DNA of 64,000 bases, from the NCBI GenBank assembly GCA_025201805.1, contig MU619317.1:63997-127996 (forward strand), in the 5' to 3' direction. Shown here in pieces: positions 34,653-47,101 of this stretch. Both the position numbers and the translations under genes were made by a program. This DNA is from Parasitella parasitica. Taxonomy: Eukaryota; Mucoromycota; Mucoromycetes; Mucorales; Mucoraceae. Under the pieces are notes generated by a model. That model did no database searches. It was not told the DNA's origin and worked only from the letters and a program-made list of their open reading frames with translations. How positions within the stretch are numbered: position 1 is the stretch's first letter; every line of letters starts with the position of its first letter.

Positions 34653-36795
34653 CTAGCTGGACGACGACTCTACCTTGATTTTAGTCATAAAGTTGTGACA
34701 CTTAAAAACCAAAGCACTCGCAAGGCTATATTTGTTCTTGGCATGAGGCCCTGATCCAATGCTATATTGTCCTCGATCGTTGGCTTTCAATACAACTTGA
34801 ATCTCGGATTCTGCTTTGGTATACTCTTTATCCAACATTAGCATATTTGCCTTTTCATAGCGACTGAAATAATAAATGTAGTGATCCAGTTCAATCTTGT
34901 CTGCATAATCAAAGACAACTTTCAAAGATCTTTCGTGCGTCTGATGCATAGCTTCTGTGCCTGACTTTTGTTGAAATAGCATTCGGATTGTGATCGCTCG
35001 CAAATATTCCGCTAAACAGAGATCGTCGTAGTAATAAGTGTTGTGTTTTTCTTTTGTGGCTGCCTCCAGGCGAGTTATTTCGGTGTTGATTCGGTTTAAG
35101 CCAGTTTGAAGTACATCTACAGGCATGAAATCGTAGGCGGTGAAAGCATTCAATACCTCAAGATCAGGCAATAAGAGATAGTTTTTTTGGCTGAGGAACT
35201 TTCTAGCTTTTCGTGCAACAAATTTCTACAATGTTTACAAAAAATAAGGTTAAATGATACCTTTGTTCTCGGATGATTTGAATATAGAATAATATACTTA
35301 CCTCCATTGGAATTGATTTACCAGCAATCTTTTGCTTTTCTCCAGTAACTTGATCCATGTGGTCGACGACTTGTTTCATGAAATCGGCTCGCGTTGCATC
35401 ATCATTTGTTACGCTGGCCAACATGTAGAGGGTGATAGCTTTCAGATAAGTGTAAACTGCCTTGGACCAGTTGCTATCTCGCTGGAGGATTGTGTAAATG
35501 TCGTACGCCTTTTGCCAATTCTGCTCCATGATGTATATAAGTCCCAGTTCCCAAAAACACATGTGTTGCAATTGCTTCCAGTCTTTCTGTGTGTCTATGG
35601 CAAGTTGATACTGCGCCTCTGCCTGATTCAATAGCTTCTTAGAGCCCATAAGTCGACCGTTAAAGTATAAAAAGAAGACACCGCGGGGATATTTGTCAAG
35701 ACAAGAGTTCAGGATGGTTTCTGCAAACGGAATATCCACATCAGATAGAGGGATCATTTTTGATAATACAACATGATACACAATCAAGACCATATTGCAC
35801 ATTTGGCTGCGAAGCCCTGTATTGACAACCTTTCCCTGAGGAGCTGTGCCATCGTGATGTTTATCCCACCCACCCACTGACTCCAGTACCTTCAAACCAT
35901 GAGCTCGGTCAGAAGAAAAGCCGATAAACTCCGCCACCTTCACTACGGAAGCAGGCAGCATGGATAAAATGAGACTAAAACAACCCACACCCAGCGCAAC
36001 CCCTGACGTAAAATCATTGTCCAATGTATTATGAGATTTGTCGGTTTCATTGACGTGGTTGACATATTTCTCCAGTGTCATATAAGCGTTGTAACTACTG
36101 CGGATATTCAAGCTTTCCCGAAGGAAGGACATGACGCTCTCGTCGTGGATGATGCTGAGTAACGCTTTGAGTAAATAGGCTTCGGCATGCACCAATTCCT
36201 ATAGCCAACAAAGAGTCAGTTTCACTTGCTATTGTTGTATAATATGAATAGCAATCATAAATACCGCATGTCTTTCAACCACAGTCATATTTCTGACATT
36301 CTCCAACGTTGTGCCTTTCATCCAACTAGTTACACTGCCGAGCCATCCATTTTCTTTCTTGCGAGAATTGTCTGCAAGCTGAATCGTGTGCTTTAAAGCC
36401 TCCAATGTCGTTTTGATGTCATCCTCTTGAAAGGTCATGACGGATTTAAGATATAGTATAAACGAGTATCCCAGAGAATAATACATGGAATCCTTATAAT
36501 GGGGTTCCAAAATGGCCTCCGCTTCACTGATGTTTGCATTCAAAAAATGGTCTAATGCAATTGCACATTGTCCAGCATCCTCGAACAATTGCTTTTCCGC
36601 AAGATTGGAGCCGTCAATTGAAGTTTGCTTGGTAAGCTCGCTGCTGTCATGGGAATAAGGTGGCGAACCTACGGGAGTCACCGGCTCTGATTGTGTCGTA
36701 AATGGGCTACCCAGTCTGCTGAGAAATCCTCTCGGCTGAGCCTTGCTATCTGTCTTTTTGTTGAAAGAAAGGTTTTTTATCATTTTTGCGCTCAT
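34653..36795 (-). CDS. IML2/TTC39-family TPR-like protein
   Basis: Three exons, 36795-36265, 36198-35302 and 35225-34653, give 666 aa. The family (Iml2 in yeast, TTC39 in animals) is built of helical TPR-like hairpins; yeast Iml2 is linked to lipid droplets, mitochondria and clearance of inclusion bodies. Diagnostic stretches are GVALGVGCFSLILSMLPASV, then VAEFIGFSSDRAHGL, FFLYFNGRLMGSKKLL, and CFWELGLIYIMEQNWQKAY. The N-terminal 60 residues are disordered and carry PFTTQSEPVTPVGSPPYS. The start is the ATG at 36795; the two residues before it in the open frame begin with TTG. Divergent from the orphan gene at 37303. Confidence 0.9.
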
Positions 36796-37302
36796 GGTCA
36801 ATTTCTCTGTCTGTGAGGAAGCAAAAGAAAAAGATGGGCAAATGTCAGCTTAAATAAAAAAAAAAAAAGAAATGAAAAAAAAAAAAAAAAAAAAGAGAGA
36901 AACGCCGCTGGACATCCCTATTGTTCAAATCTCTGAAAGGGCAATAGGATCTACCGGTGAAATTGTTTTCCGTGTCTAGTCGTTGGACGCTTTCAACAAA
37001 ACAATACCTGTAAATGTTTATATTGAAACTGTCAAAACAAGATTGACATCTAGCACCAACAAACAATAAACAAATAGGTCACATCTCTTTTTCAATCACA
37101 ATCAAAACATTGCCCTGACAGACACGCATAACAGCGTTTACAAAAAAAAATGGTAAAAGTATATTATGATACGACAACATTTGTGCTTTTAAAAACACGT
37201 AGAGCATGTAAAGAGTCGTGGCAGATTTTCTGTTTGTTCTTTTTCTTCAGGCTATATCATCTGCTCTGCTCAACAGCTGTTCATTCACCTGCTCCCTTTA
37301 CT
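36796..37302. other. Divergent promoter region
   Basis: About 510 bases between the IML2-like gene (minus) and the orphan gene (plus). It contains A12 and A20 runs near 36851-36895 and should hold both promoters. A short plus-strand frame from 37150 runs into the orphan gene start but looks like leader sequence. Confidence 0.5.
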
Positions 37303-38033
37303 ATGATGGAAAATCGTAACCAAGAGGTATAGTAAAACAGAAATTATCCTCTTTATCCTATCGCATTTACCAATACCAAGCCCAAAAAGCGGAAGAACGT
37401 TCATCCAAGTGCCATTAGTCCAATACGGTGTGGACATTTCCTAAAGTTCCAACACCCCACATCAGCTGTACCCCCTCAAAAGACTTTTACAGACCAGTAA
37501 TTTAGGTGATTACAGCCAAGTATGTACCTTTTGTCACCTCCGTATCAGCAGTACTCGCCATATTCGGAATATTCCATGTGTCACAATCATCAACAGCGGC
37601 ATCCATACGTGAAACATGGCAATTATTACAGTAGTCTTTTCATTTTTGGGGGGGGGGTTTTTGTTAATGAATTCAATGGGCTACCAAACATTAGATCCAT
37701 ACCAAAGCTTTCGTGGCTCGCTAGTAACAACAAGACCCGCTCGATATCGAGCGTGAGTGTTTAAAAGACGCATAAATTCGCTATACTGACCAAGCCCTCA
37801 TACATATGATATAGCTCATACTCACAGCAGGTAGAGACCAACAGTGCAATTTATTAGTAATTATGGGTATTTTGACTGCACAGCAGTACCCAGAAAAAAC
37901 AATTGAATTCATTGCAGAAAAGATCCATACCATTGTCGCTTTTCACACAAGAAGAACCACATCTAACACCATGGCATCAGGAAAGAGATTGTTTCGAATA
38001 AACCACAGGTATTTAGGGATTACAAAGATGTAG
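37303..38033 (+). CDS. Orphan six-exon protein with PKKRK motif (149 aa)
   Basis: I do not recognise this protein. Exons 37303-37326, 37381-37467, 37516-37630, 37695-37752, 37815-37830 and 37884-38033 total exactly 450 bases and remove every stop. Introns are 48-62 bases with normal GT..AG ends; one holds a run of ten G. The start is MMENRNQEPKKRKNVHPSA, with a classical nuclear-localisation-like PKKRK created by splicing. A Tyr/Ser/Pro/His-rich middle (LLSPPYQQYSPYSEYS, then HNHQQRHPYVKHGNYY) is followed by a basic C-terminus (AFHTRRTTSNTMASGKRLFR). The last codons could instead be spliced (donor at 38009, acceptor before 38134) in frame to the start of the DEP-RGS gene, so this may be its 5' part. 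Confidence 0.55.
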
Positions 38034-38200
38034 AGAATTTTTATGGCAAAATATAAAAAAACGTAAGATTTTATGATGGCTACACAAACAAGCTTAAAAG
38101 TTGTTTATTCTTGTTATCGTAACATAATAATAGACACTTTTATGAAATAAACAAAAAATCCCTTTTTCACTCCTCTTTGCCCTTTGCAAACACCAATACA

Positions 38201-40653
38201 ATGCCCAATTCTGCTTCATTATCTACCTATACTACCATGATGCGAGTCAATTCGAAAGGAAGGCCTTATGCAAAAGTAGCACTATTTACATAAACAAACC
38301 TACGTATGTGATATTCATTATATCTATATCTTTTTTTCAAGGATTTGTTTGATCTATATTCAGCATTGCTGATACAGCAACCATTGGCAGATCACCGCTC
38401 TTTATTTCGGACGTACCCCTCAACATTTACCACTGACGAAGCTGTCGAAAGTCTCGGACATTTAGAATTCACACATCTCGTATCAGCGCCCAACCCGCTC
38501 GATGCCAGCAATCCGATACTCACACGAACGACAACGACGTTCAGCATGTCAAGAGCAATGGCAAAGACGCTCGGTCAGCACTTTATCAATGCACGACTCG
38601 CTGAAAATGCTACAGACCCCCAAAACAGGACGATGAAGGATCGCGGCATATGGTCTCCTACGCCAAAAGGCAAATTCATGATCCAGGACTTTAGCCACCG
38701 TGCGCGGGTACCTATTAAGCATATGCAGGCACACTTGGCTCGCATTCAAACCTTTTCGATTGTGCAATTCGAACGGCTGCTAGATGACGACCAGATATCA
38801 TTTTCGCGACAGAATATGATTGATGCTTTCAAGACAATGATGGAGTGGCTGCCAACAGACCACATCATGATTGACGATATCGGCGGTAAATGTGTGAAAC
38901 TACTGCAAAAGTCTATATATACTAAACTCTCGAACTTGTAGGCGTGAACAATGATAATTTAATCGAGTACAAGGATACATTTTACGGGTATCAATGCTTT
39001 GAGTGGATCAGCGAATACACGAGCGTAGTCTCCAACGAAGAATCAGAGATGATTGCTGCTGAATTTGTGCAGTATGGCTGGATGCTGCAGGTCCTTGATA
39101 AATCAGACAAGATACTATCCAGAAAAGACGATTCAACACTGTTCAAATACGACCGACGAACTCAGTATTATTTGACGGAAAAGGGAAGACGCACATTAGA
39201 AGCAAATCGACTCCTGCATGGCCCGTCTTCTTCTTCCTCCAATACAGCCATCCATACCGTGCCTTCATCTAGATCAAGAACACAGAGCTCAAAAACAACC
39301 GCTACAGTTACTAGCAGTGGCAGTAGTAGTAGTAGTATCAAAACAAGCAGTTCATCGCCGTCGCAGCCGCCGCTTAAGCCAATAGCCCTCCATAAATCAA
39401 AGAAAGAGGAGTATGCAAGCCGACTACTACCTACAACTGCAATCACTTCGCTAGTCGACTCAACCAGTATAGTGCCCAAAGCTGTCATTACCAAACGGAG
39501 GTCGACTATTAGCCAAGCATCCATGTCATTGCCACTATCACCCCCATCCACTGCAGGAGCATCACAAGACATGAGAGAAACTTATTCATCTGAATCCATG
39601 CTGCAAATTGAAAGCAACTCGTGTGATTTTGGATTCTCGTCAGCGTCTTCTACTACGTCTTCTGCACCTACTACTATTGCGCCCTCAGCGTCCCTGGATG
39701 GCACTGAAAGTGCAAAAGAACAAGAGCGCCAAATTTTGCAAGACAGACTCAACCAGCTCAGAATACAAAATAAAAGCGATCCAGGCGCACCTTTGCAAGA
39801 GTCGCTGGAGCACCAGCAGCAGTACCAATATCAGCCCAATTCCCAACATGCTCGATTGGAGAGCATCCTCGAAGACCCACTGATCCGCATGTATTTTCGC
39901 CAGTTTCTCAAGTCATGCTTTTGCGAAGAAAACATCAATTTTTGGGTGGATTACAACGCATTGATAAAGAAGTTGGGCTACGTCAGTGAAGATAAAGAAG
40001 CCATCAAGCCAGAGGAGCTGCTCTCACTTCCATCTAAACTCTGCGAGTCGTTGCTTGTGCACTGCTGCTCTATCTACACCAACTACTTTTGCCCGGACAA
40101 CGCTCCGAGTGAGCTGAACATAGACCATGGCCTCCGATACGACATTGTGCAATACATGCAAGCTACTTTTACTAGCATTGCCTATTCTTCGGACGAAGAT
40201 AGTGGCAACGGAAAGCCCGTGGTGGCTGATGCTTCTAACGTGCCCTTTGGTTCCATCTCGGTGTCTTCTCATGGCATCCTCTCATCCACCACCATGTCTT
40301 CTTTTAGAAGAAAGAAAAAGCGATCAAACAGAAATCATGGCCCAGCTACAAGTAGCAGCTGCGCAGACGATTCAATGCTGGTGTCTGTTCGTGAAGGCGT
40401 CCAAGACTCGCTGCAAACATGCTTGTACAAGATCTTGCACCTGTATGACCAGGCAAATGATCATATCTGTCGTATCATGGCGCAAGATTCTGTCCCTAGA
40501 TTTATGAAAACTCAAAAATATATGGATTTGATGGAATCATACTACTTGACGCCAGAAGAAAGAAGAAAGAAGCTGAGTCGCGATGGGGATGTTGACGAGG
40601 AAGAGGATGATACGGATGAAGACGAGGATGAGGACGAGGATGGTGACTACTGA
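38201..40653 (+). CDS. DEP-RGS regulator of G-protein signalling, Sst2/FlbA type
   Basis: Three exons, 38201-38275, 38342-38885 and 38942-40653, give 776 aa. The N-terminal fungal DEP-like region contains MRVNSKGRPYAKDLFDLYS and LADHRSLFRTYPSTFTTDEA. A second DEP domain is split by intron 2, with YGYQCFEWISEYTSVVSNEE and AEFVQYGWMLQVLDKSDK near residues 208-290. A long Ser/Thr-rich linker follows. The RGS domain runs from about residue 510 (LESILEDPLIRMYFRQFL and CFCEENINFWVDYN) to MAQDSVPRFMKTQKYMDLME near 740, with a Ser/Lys-rich insertion in the middle. The tail is a run of Asp/Glu. Such proteins are GTPase-activating proteins for G-alpha and dampen pheromone or growth signalling, with DEP domains tethering them to receptors. 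Confidence 0.93.
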
Positions 40654-41145
40654 TGGTACTCATAACCGTATTAAGGCTGTATTTTCATCACAAACATATA
40701 TATACAAATTATCCCACATATGCATGTTACCTTGTGCTTTTATCTCTTGGCTTACCATGTAATTCGATTTCCAGTCTGCAATCACAATAGATTATAAATG
40801 TACAATATATCAGAGGTAGACAGACTATACAGGCCTATTTTCTGCTGTCTCTCGTTTACAAGTATCATGCTACTTGTGACACTGCTTGAAGCAAATTAAG
40901 ATTGTCTCTCGAGTCAAATTGCCAGAAGGACAAAAAAACCTCAATGTAAAAGAATCAGCAACAAAATATAAACTTCAGCGTTTCTGTACTTGAGAAAAAT
41001 AATGCAATTTATTTTGTATGATGTTGTCTATTTATGCAATATGATACTATCAATGTTAAGTCATGTAAAGTACACTGTATATAGTTGTTGATTCTTCGTG
41101 GATAATTGAAACTCTTGCGTGATGGCATAATGTCAATTGAGGTCA
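40654..41145. other. Convergent intergenic region
   Basis: About 490 bases between the RGS stop (plus) and the chitin synthase stop (minus). AT-rich; no gene seen. Confidence 0.55.
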
Positions 41146-43976
41146 TTATCCAGATGTGAATATGCCTAGCAACAGAAACATAATCGATCCTAAAAATCGG
41201 AATATTCCCAAACCACAGTTGACCCAAAGCATGACGGACATATAAGTTGTCCCAACTGATGGATTAAATATTGATTCATACTCTGATGCTGTAATGAAAG
41301 CTACTAACAAAGCGTTACAGGCAATCCATGCCAACACCAGATGTGTTCTGAAAGAGCGGTAATAGTCGTCTTTTGTTAATGACCCGCCCGAACTCTAATA
41401 ATAGCTCTGGGTTAATACCTTTCATCCATCATGAATCAGACAAATGCGTTTTTTTTACCATATCCTTGGCAGGCTTCTCATCAAGAGCAAACAGGGCGTC
41501 GTCGTATTGACAGTTAATATCGTGCTGATCAGCGGGGAGTTCGATATCTACAGTCTTGACACCTTTTTCTTTTTCAGATACTTTTACCACGCCCAAGTCC
41601 TTGGCAACTGAATTATCGCCCTTTGTTCCCCAACTAAAAATGGCCGTTTAGTAAAATATAATACAACATTAAAATAAACTACATACCTCACATCATGCGT
41701 ATTGCAAAACGCATAGATGTTCAATATGTTAATATAGCCAGGTAAAAGCAGTAGATAAGGTAAAAAGCTTGTAATCATATGGAATGGTTGGCGGTGTAAG
41801 CAGCTTGATACTAAATAGATGCCATAGGTCGAGCTGAGAGAAACAACCATATTCCTTAATCCAGGATCGTTCATAGCTATTAGAAAATTGGTTGTTGTAT
41901 CGTATGTCCACTGATGTCTTTCCGCAGCTAGTTGAATTCCTTTATAAATGAGCCATGATGAACAGAACAGCATGTAGCACATGATGATTGCAAAGCCTAC
42001 AAGACACGCCATGAAGAGAAATTTAGATCTACAAAAAAGATTAGATATTGGAATACGAGCCTCGCGTTTCCAGACAATACCCTTGTGGACGATTCCCCAT
42101 CGAACATATAAAAACAACAAAAAGTAAAAATGCATAAGCATATCTGAAAAAATCAAATATCCTGCTTCCCCAGCCATTTCCAAATGGATCTACGTTGGCA
42201 TCCGAGAGACTCTTGGTAATAAAGTAAAACGCAATGTAAAAGTTGCCCTATTTACATGTTAGAGGATACATATCATTAATAATATTAACATGTAAGCAAA
42301 CTTACCACTGAAAACCAGCTAAAGACCAAGCTGATTACATTATAAAGGCCCTCAATCATCAGCAGCAACGTTCTGTTAAAGCCGTGGCCACTGCTCCATA
42401 TTTTTCGGAAATGAATCAAGCCATAAACACCTGCAAAAAACGACCCATTCAACCATCTTCTCCTCTGCGAAATGAATTCTGGTAATTGACTAGGCACATC
42501 TGTCTCTCCAAACGCATTATCCACATACTGCAAGAGCCAGCGCTCGTCTTTCTTGGCCACTAATTCAAAGCAAAGGATCCTGTCTTCGGCTAAATACATA
42601 TTCGCTTCGAATAAGCCAGTGTTATTCATGCTTTGGTTGCTTCCTTGCAAATTGCCATGTAAATCCTCGCCAATAAAGTATTTTTCAAGCGGTCCATGAC
42701 CATTGACATCATTCTTCAAAGCAGCATAACGATACGCCGAAAATGCACCTGGCAGAACACTGATATAACCAAACACGCTCTCTAAAGGCTTATCGAGAAT
42801 ATTTGACATTTTGTATTCAAAATTCTGCGCAGCCACTAAAGGATTCAGCAATTGACAACAAGCAGTACCCAACATGGCACGGATTTCGCCACAGGCACCA
42901 CCCACCAGCGGGTTACGATGGAATACTTTCCACAATTGATAAATGCTGCTGTTTCCGGGCCTTGTGCCTACGTCGAGCAATATGCAGACATTAGGCTTAA
43001 TGATGGGCCCAAATGCGTTGAAAAACCATCGATGCGAATTGATTTTTTTGGCATTCTTTTCTTTTAAGCAAAACATGATTTGAACAGGCACAATGCCCTT
43101 GTCAGAGCCCTTGATATTCATATCAGAGTCGATTGATATCTGAGTCGTATACTAGTGAAGATGTCAGCAATTTGCGGCTTTGGATGAAATCAGTATGCAT
43201 ACCTCGTAAATATGTGCCTTGACAGGTTTTTCACCCACTACATTTTTGGCAATTCCGGCCTGATAGACGCCCATCGAAGCCAGTACATGAAGCACCTTTT
43301 TATTTACCACTTGTCTACCATCAGCGACAATGCACACAACAATCTTCTTCCAGCCTTCTGGCCCCCACATAGTGCTCTTCTTTAGACTACACATATGCGC
43401 AATATTCTTCATCACGCCATGCATTGTACGGGTAAATAAGATTTCGTCTTCATTATACATTGTCATGACTATGAATAGTTCGGTTTCTCTATTATAAATC
43501 TTGGGTCGTAATGTATAGCCTTTTGATTCAAACTCATCGGGTTCGCAAGTAGCGGCAGTGTACCTTAGTTGTGAAAATTCATCATGATCATTGAAAGTAA
43601 GCGCACCAAATAAGCGATCTGGAATAGGGCAATCAATGACAAGATTGTTGTTTGTCAATTGGATTCTGCGGGTTACTTTTCGTCGAAGTACTCCACTTGT
43701 TCGATCTCCAGATGATTTTGGTGCGTCTAAATAGGATTCTGTATCTGTGCGTATAAGTGTCGCTGCGCTGTCTCTATTTTGCTGCGCTACTGGAACTGTT
43801 GCCGATTTTTGAGATCGTAATGAAGACAGAGTTTGCTGATTTCTAGCGTAATTTGCTCCTCCCGCTGCAGTTGATGTGGATGGCAGACAATCATCCTGAT
43901 CTTCGGTATTGGAGGCAAACCAGCTTGAAAACCAACCACCCACACCGGAATTTCCTTGTCTTTTACTAAATGTCAT
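41146..43976 (-). CDS. Chitin synthase (classes I-III type)
   Basis: Six exons, 43976-43203, 43151-42306, 42247-42081, 42028-41687, 41633-41459 and 41394-41146, give 850 aa. The enzyme polymerises UDP-GlcNAc into chitin at the plasma membrane. Catalytic-core motifs are [54 protein letters not shown] (EDR) and the signature [15 protein letters not shown] near residue 489. Several C-terminal membrane spans follow, then [11 protein letters not shown], a hallmark of classes I-III, and a final pair of TM helices. The first 90 residues are Ser/Thr-rich and disordered. There is no myosin or cytochrome b5 domain, which excludes classes V and VII. Exact class needs a tree. Confidence 0.95.
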
Positions 43977-44166
43977 TTTTGTTTGTATATGTTTTTAAAA
44001 TTAAATAAATAGGTAAAAGGTTAAGAGATGATGGCAATATAAGCTTTATTAAAAGAAATCTTTGCTGAGTTGCACACTGCCTCTATCCAAAAGGGGGAAT
44101 TGTATTTGTTATGATTTTGCTAAAATAGCTGTAACCATAACATGCTTGACTTTTTAGGCAATTTGA

Positions 44167-46516
44167 TTATTGTTGTAGCGCTTTTGAAAGCGTAGTTGCA
44201 ACAGTATATAATTCGCTGTTGTCATGGATGCCTTCAAGTCTATTTGAGGTGATCGATTTGACAGCTTCAACTACCTCTGAATTACTATCTTTTCTGGCCA
44301 ATTCGACCATCTTACAGAGCAACGTACAGGCATTGCATTTGATCTGAACAGGCATATCATTATCCTTAGTGCAAACACTATCCACTAACACTTGTACAAA
44401 TGATCTTGATTCATCCTCTTTTTGCTCGCCTCCTTCTTCATCTGGTTCACTGGCAATAATAGGCAGAGGTGGATCCGCAATGAAGAGTAACAATGCATTC
44501 CTTGTGATTGTAACGTCGCTTGATTCTGAAAGTATTAATATCAATGCCAGGATGCCATCATTCTTTAATACATCGAATTTCGACGTTCTAACAAGCTCGA
44601 TAATTGGCTCCAAAACATGTGCCTCCATTACTTGCATCCTCAAGTCATTGCTGTCCTTTTGTTTCCAAACTGATTTGACCAAATTAGTCAAAATACGTGT
44701 GGCTTCACTTTTCGCTCCAACATCGTCTACTCTTTTCAAAAATCGAGTAACACGGGATAATGTGTTGTTTTCTTGGATAATACGCTTGGAATTTTCATCT
44801 AAATTAGCTATTAAACTACCTATCTGATCTTTTTTTTTAAAAAAAACACACTTACAATTGCTTGCGCACAACAATTTGATGATGCCAATGGTAAGGAACT
44901 GATTCCTTTTGAGCATGTCTTTAGTTTCATCAATAGTCGGAGATAGAATCTCGAGGCAATTGCCATTTCCAATGATCACCTTGTTAGATGGTGGAAGACA
45001 CAAGTGCTTTAGACAGCCCAAGATGACATACTGAGACATAGCGTTGTCGGTAGTTTGATAAAGATCCAGCAATAATTTCGATAAATTGTAGTTTTCGACT
45101 AGCTCGATGCAATGTTGGTCTGTTCTTGCAAGATTTCCAAGGACATAAATAGCACACTGATGCACAACTTCTGACTTGCTCTTGGCCATGGCCAATAGTT
45201 TCGATAAAATACGATCATTTTTATACAATTCCTCCATCTTTGAATCTGTGGATGCTGCAAAGATAGTAATTTTGTTCATGTTTTCGCGAATCTTTTTCAG
45301 TTTGTCTTTATCCTGCTTGTCGTCCAGTTCAAATTCAGTATCTTCCAAGAATTCAAGCAAAAAGTCCAATTCTCCACAGTCGATGATTACATTTTGAAGA
45401 TCATCTATCAACAAGACGTTAGAATTTGAACAATCATAGCACTTTGATAGCGTACCATCATCAATAATAAGTTGAAGTAGTGTATCAGTAAGATTTTCTA
45501 ACATGTCTAAATTGTCAGTGTATTGGTGAGAATAATGCTTAATCCTGGCAATATAAGCTTTGATGGTGTAGGGTGTAGCGATAATTTTGCGGGCAGATTC
45601 TATAGGAGCATTATCTGAGTATCCATTTGATGTATGATAGGATAAATCGCATACCTTCTGCTACAATGTTGTCCAAAACTTTAGCTGCCATGATAATGGA
45701 TATATCTTCTTCAGGTATGATCAATGCTGTGCGGACGTCTGAGTATCAACTTGATGTATAATAGAGATAATTACAAACCTTCATCATCCACTTTTTCAGG
45801 TTTGATCAAATTGACAAGACTTTTGGCAGCCCCAGATTCTGCAATTTCAATTTGAATGGGAGCTTTGCAAAAGTGAGAATACTGGTGGCTAATCCGTAAA
45901 AATAAAATAAAAATACTTACCATAATCCATGCTGCTGTTGAGATAAAATCCACAGACTGTGCGAGTCAAGTCTAGCCTTGGGGTTTCAGTCAAATAGCGT
46001 GCTACAATAGGAACAATACCAGCATCCTTGACACGTTTCCGATTATTTTCTATTGTTTACCAGTTAGTTCTTATACTAATAAAAATGTAGATCAAATTAC
46101 CATTATCAAAACATAAATTTCCTAAAACTCGAAGTGCCTGAATTTGAAAATTTAACTGCTTTCCAGATGCCTCATTCAACGACTTTGCCAAGTTTTCAAT
46201 TATACCGGCATCACCAAGGGGAGATCGTAACGAATCTAATCAGGTGTTAGTTGGTTTCTTTTATCACTCAAAATTTCTCTGTTACCTGTACGTAATGCGT
46301 CTGCTAGACCTTTACATGCAAGAGTACCTTTCTCCCAGTTTGAGTTATCTTCGTTCAAAAGGTTCAAAGTATTCACAGCATCCACAATGGGGTGAACTGC
46401 AATGGCGGGATCTACAATGATATTACTAGAAATGTATGGCATATTTGTCAATTTTACAATTTACCATTCTTTACAGAATTAAGGGCACTCTTTAAAGTTT
46501 CCACCGAGATACTCAT
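44167..46516 (-). CDS. SmgGDS / RAP1GDS1-like armadillo-repeat protein
   Basis: Eight exons, 46516-46465, 46411-46286, 46235-46101, 46049-45921, 45862-45776, 45738-45655, 45599-44856 and 44819-44167, close in frame (669 aa). SmgGDS acts on small GTPases of the Rho and Ras families, as exchange factor for RhoA and as chaperone for prenylation. Armadillo-type repeats run throughout: FQIQALRVLGNLCFDN, CAIYVLGNLARTDQHCIELV, MSQYVILGCLKHLCLPPSN, SEATRILTNLVKSVW and IKCNACTLLCKMVELA. The first six introns share phase 1 and tend to fall after an FDN- or D-like repeat end, as in animal SmgGDS. The last intron (44820-44855) is only 36 bases, stop-free and divisible by three; it may be exonic. An assembly gap starts 41 bases upstream of the ATG. 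Confidence 0.88.
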
Positions 46517-46557
46517 CTTTTACCGGCAATTAAAGATAAACAAAGAAAACACGAAAA

Positions 46558-46782
46558 NNNNNNNNNNNNNNNNNNNNNNNNNNNNNNNNNNNNNNNNNNN
46601 NNNNNNNNNNNNNNNNNNNNNNNNNNNNNNNNNNNNNNNNNNNNNNNNNNNNNNNNNNNNNNNNNNNNNNNNNNNNNNNNNNNNNNNNNNNNNNNNNNNN
46701 NNNNNNNNNNNNNNNNNNNNNNNNNNNNNNNNNNNNNNNNNNNNNNNNNNNNNNNNNNNNNNNNNNNNNNNNNNNNNNNNNN
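46558..46782. other. Assembly gap (225 N)
   Basis: A run of 225 unknown bases just upstream of the SmgGDS-like start codon. The promoter of that gene is therefore not visible. Frames that appear to cross it are artefacts. Confidence 1.
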
Positions 46783-47002
46783 CTCGTTTAATCCTCCATA
46801 GGCAGCATATTTGATGTATAATATATTACTACAGCATTCATAATTGAAAGGCATGTGTTTACTCAACATATTGAAATAAATCTCCACATTTTACTTCATC
46901 AAGAATGATGTTAAGTATCCTATATTTCAATCAAGACGCAACATCGTTGTTGATTCTTTTAGACTGGACCAAATTACCACACAAACATAACATTCTCTGG
47001 AC

Positions 47003-47020
47003 GTATATATATATAAAAAA
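47003..47020 (+). promoter_or_regulatory. TATA-box-like element upstream of the secreted repeat protein
   Basis: The sequence TATATATATATAAAAAAGG lies about 85-100 bases before the ATG at 47102, a typical distance for a TATA element with a short leader. It suggests a strongly expressed promoter, in keeping with the biased codon use and secreted nature of the downstream protein. Confidence 0.5.
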
Positions 47021-47101
47021 GGACAAGATGTAGATAAGTTTCCTTACTATTTCTCTCTATCTTAACGCATATACTTTAACTCAAAGATACGAAAGTTCAA
47101 C

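Noticed and set aside
37468-37515. Pseudogene reading of the orphan locus because of two in-frame stops
   Set aside because: A normal 48-base GT..AG intron removes both stops, and all six exons then close in phase.
46392-46887. Open frames running across the unknown bases
   Set aside because: They exist only because the gap is read as unknown codons.
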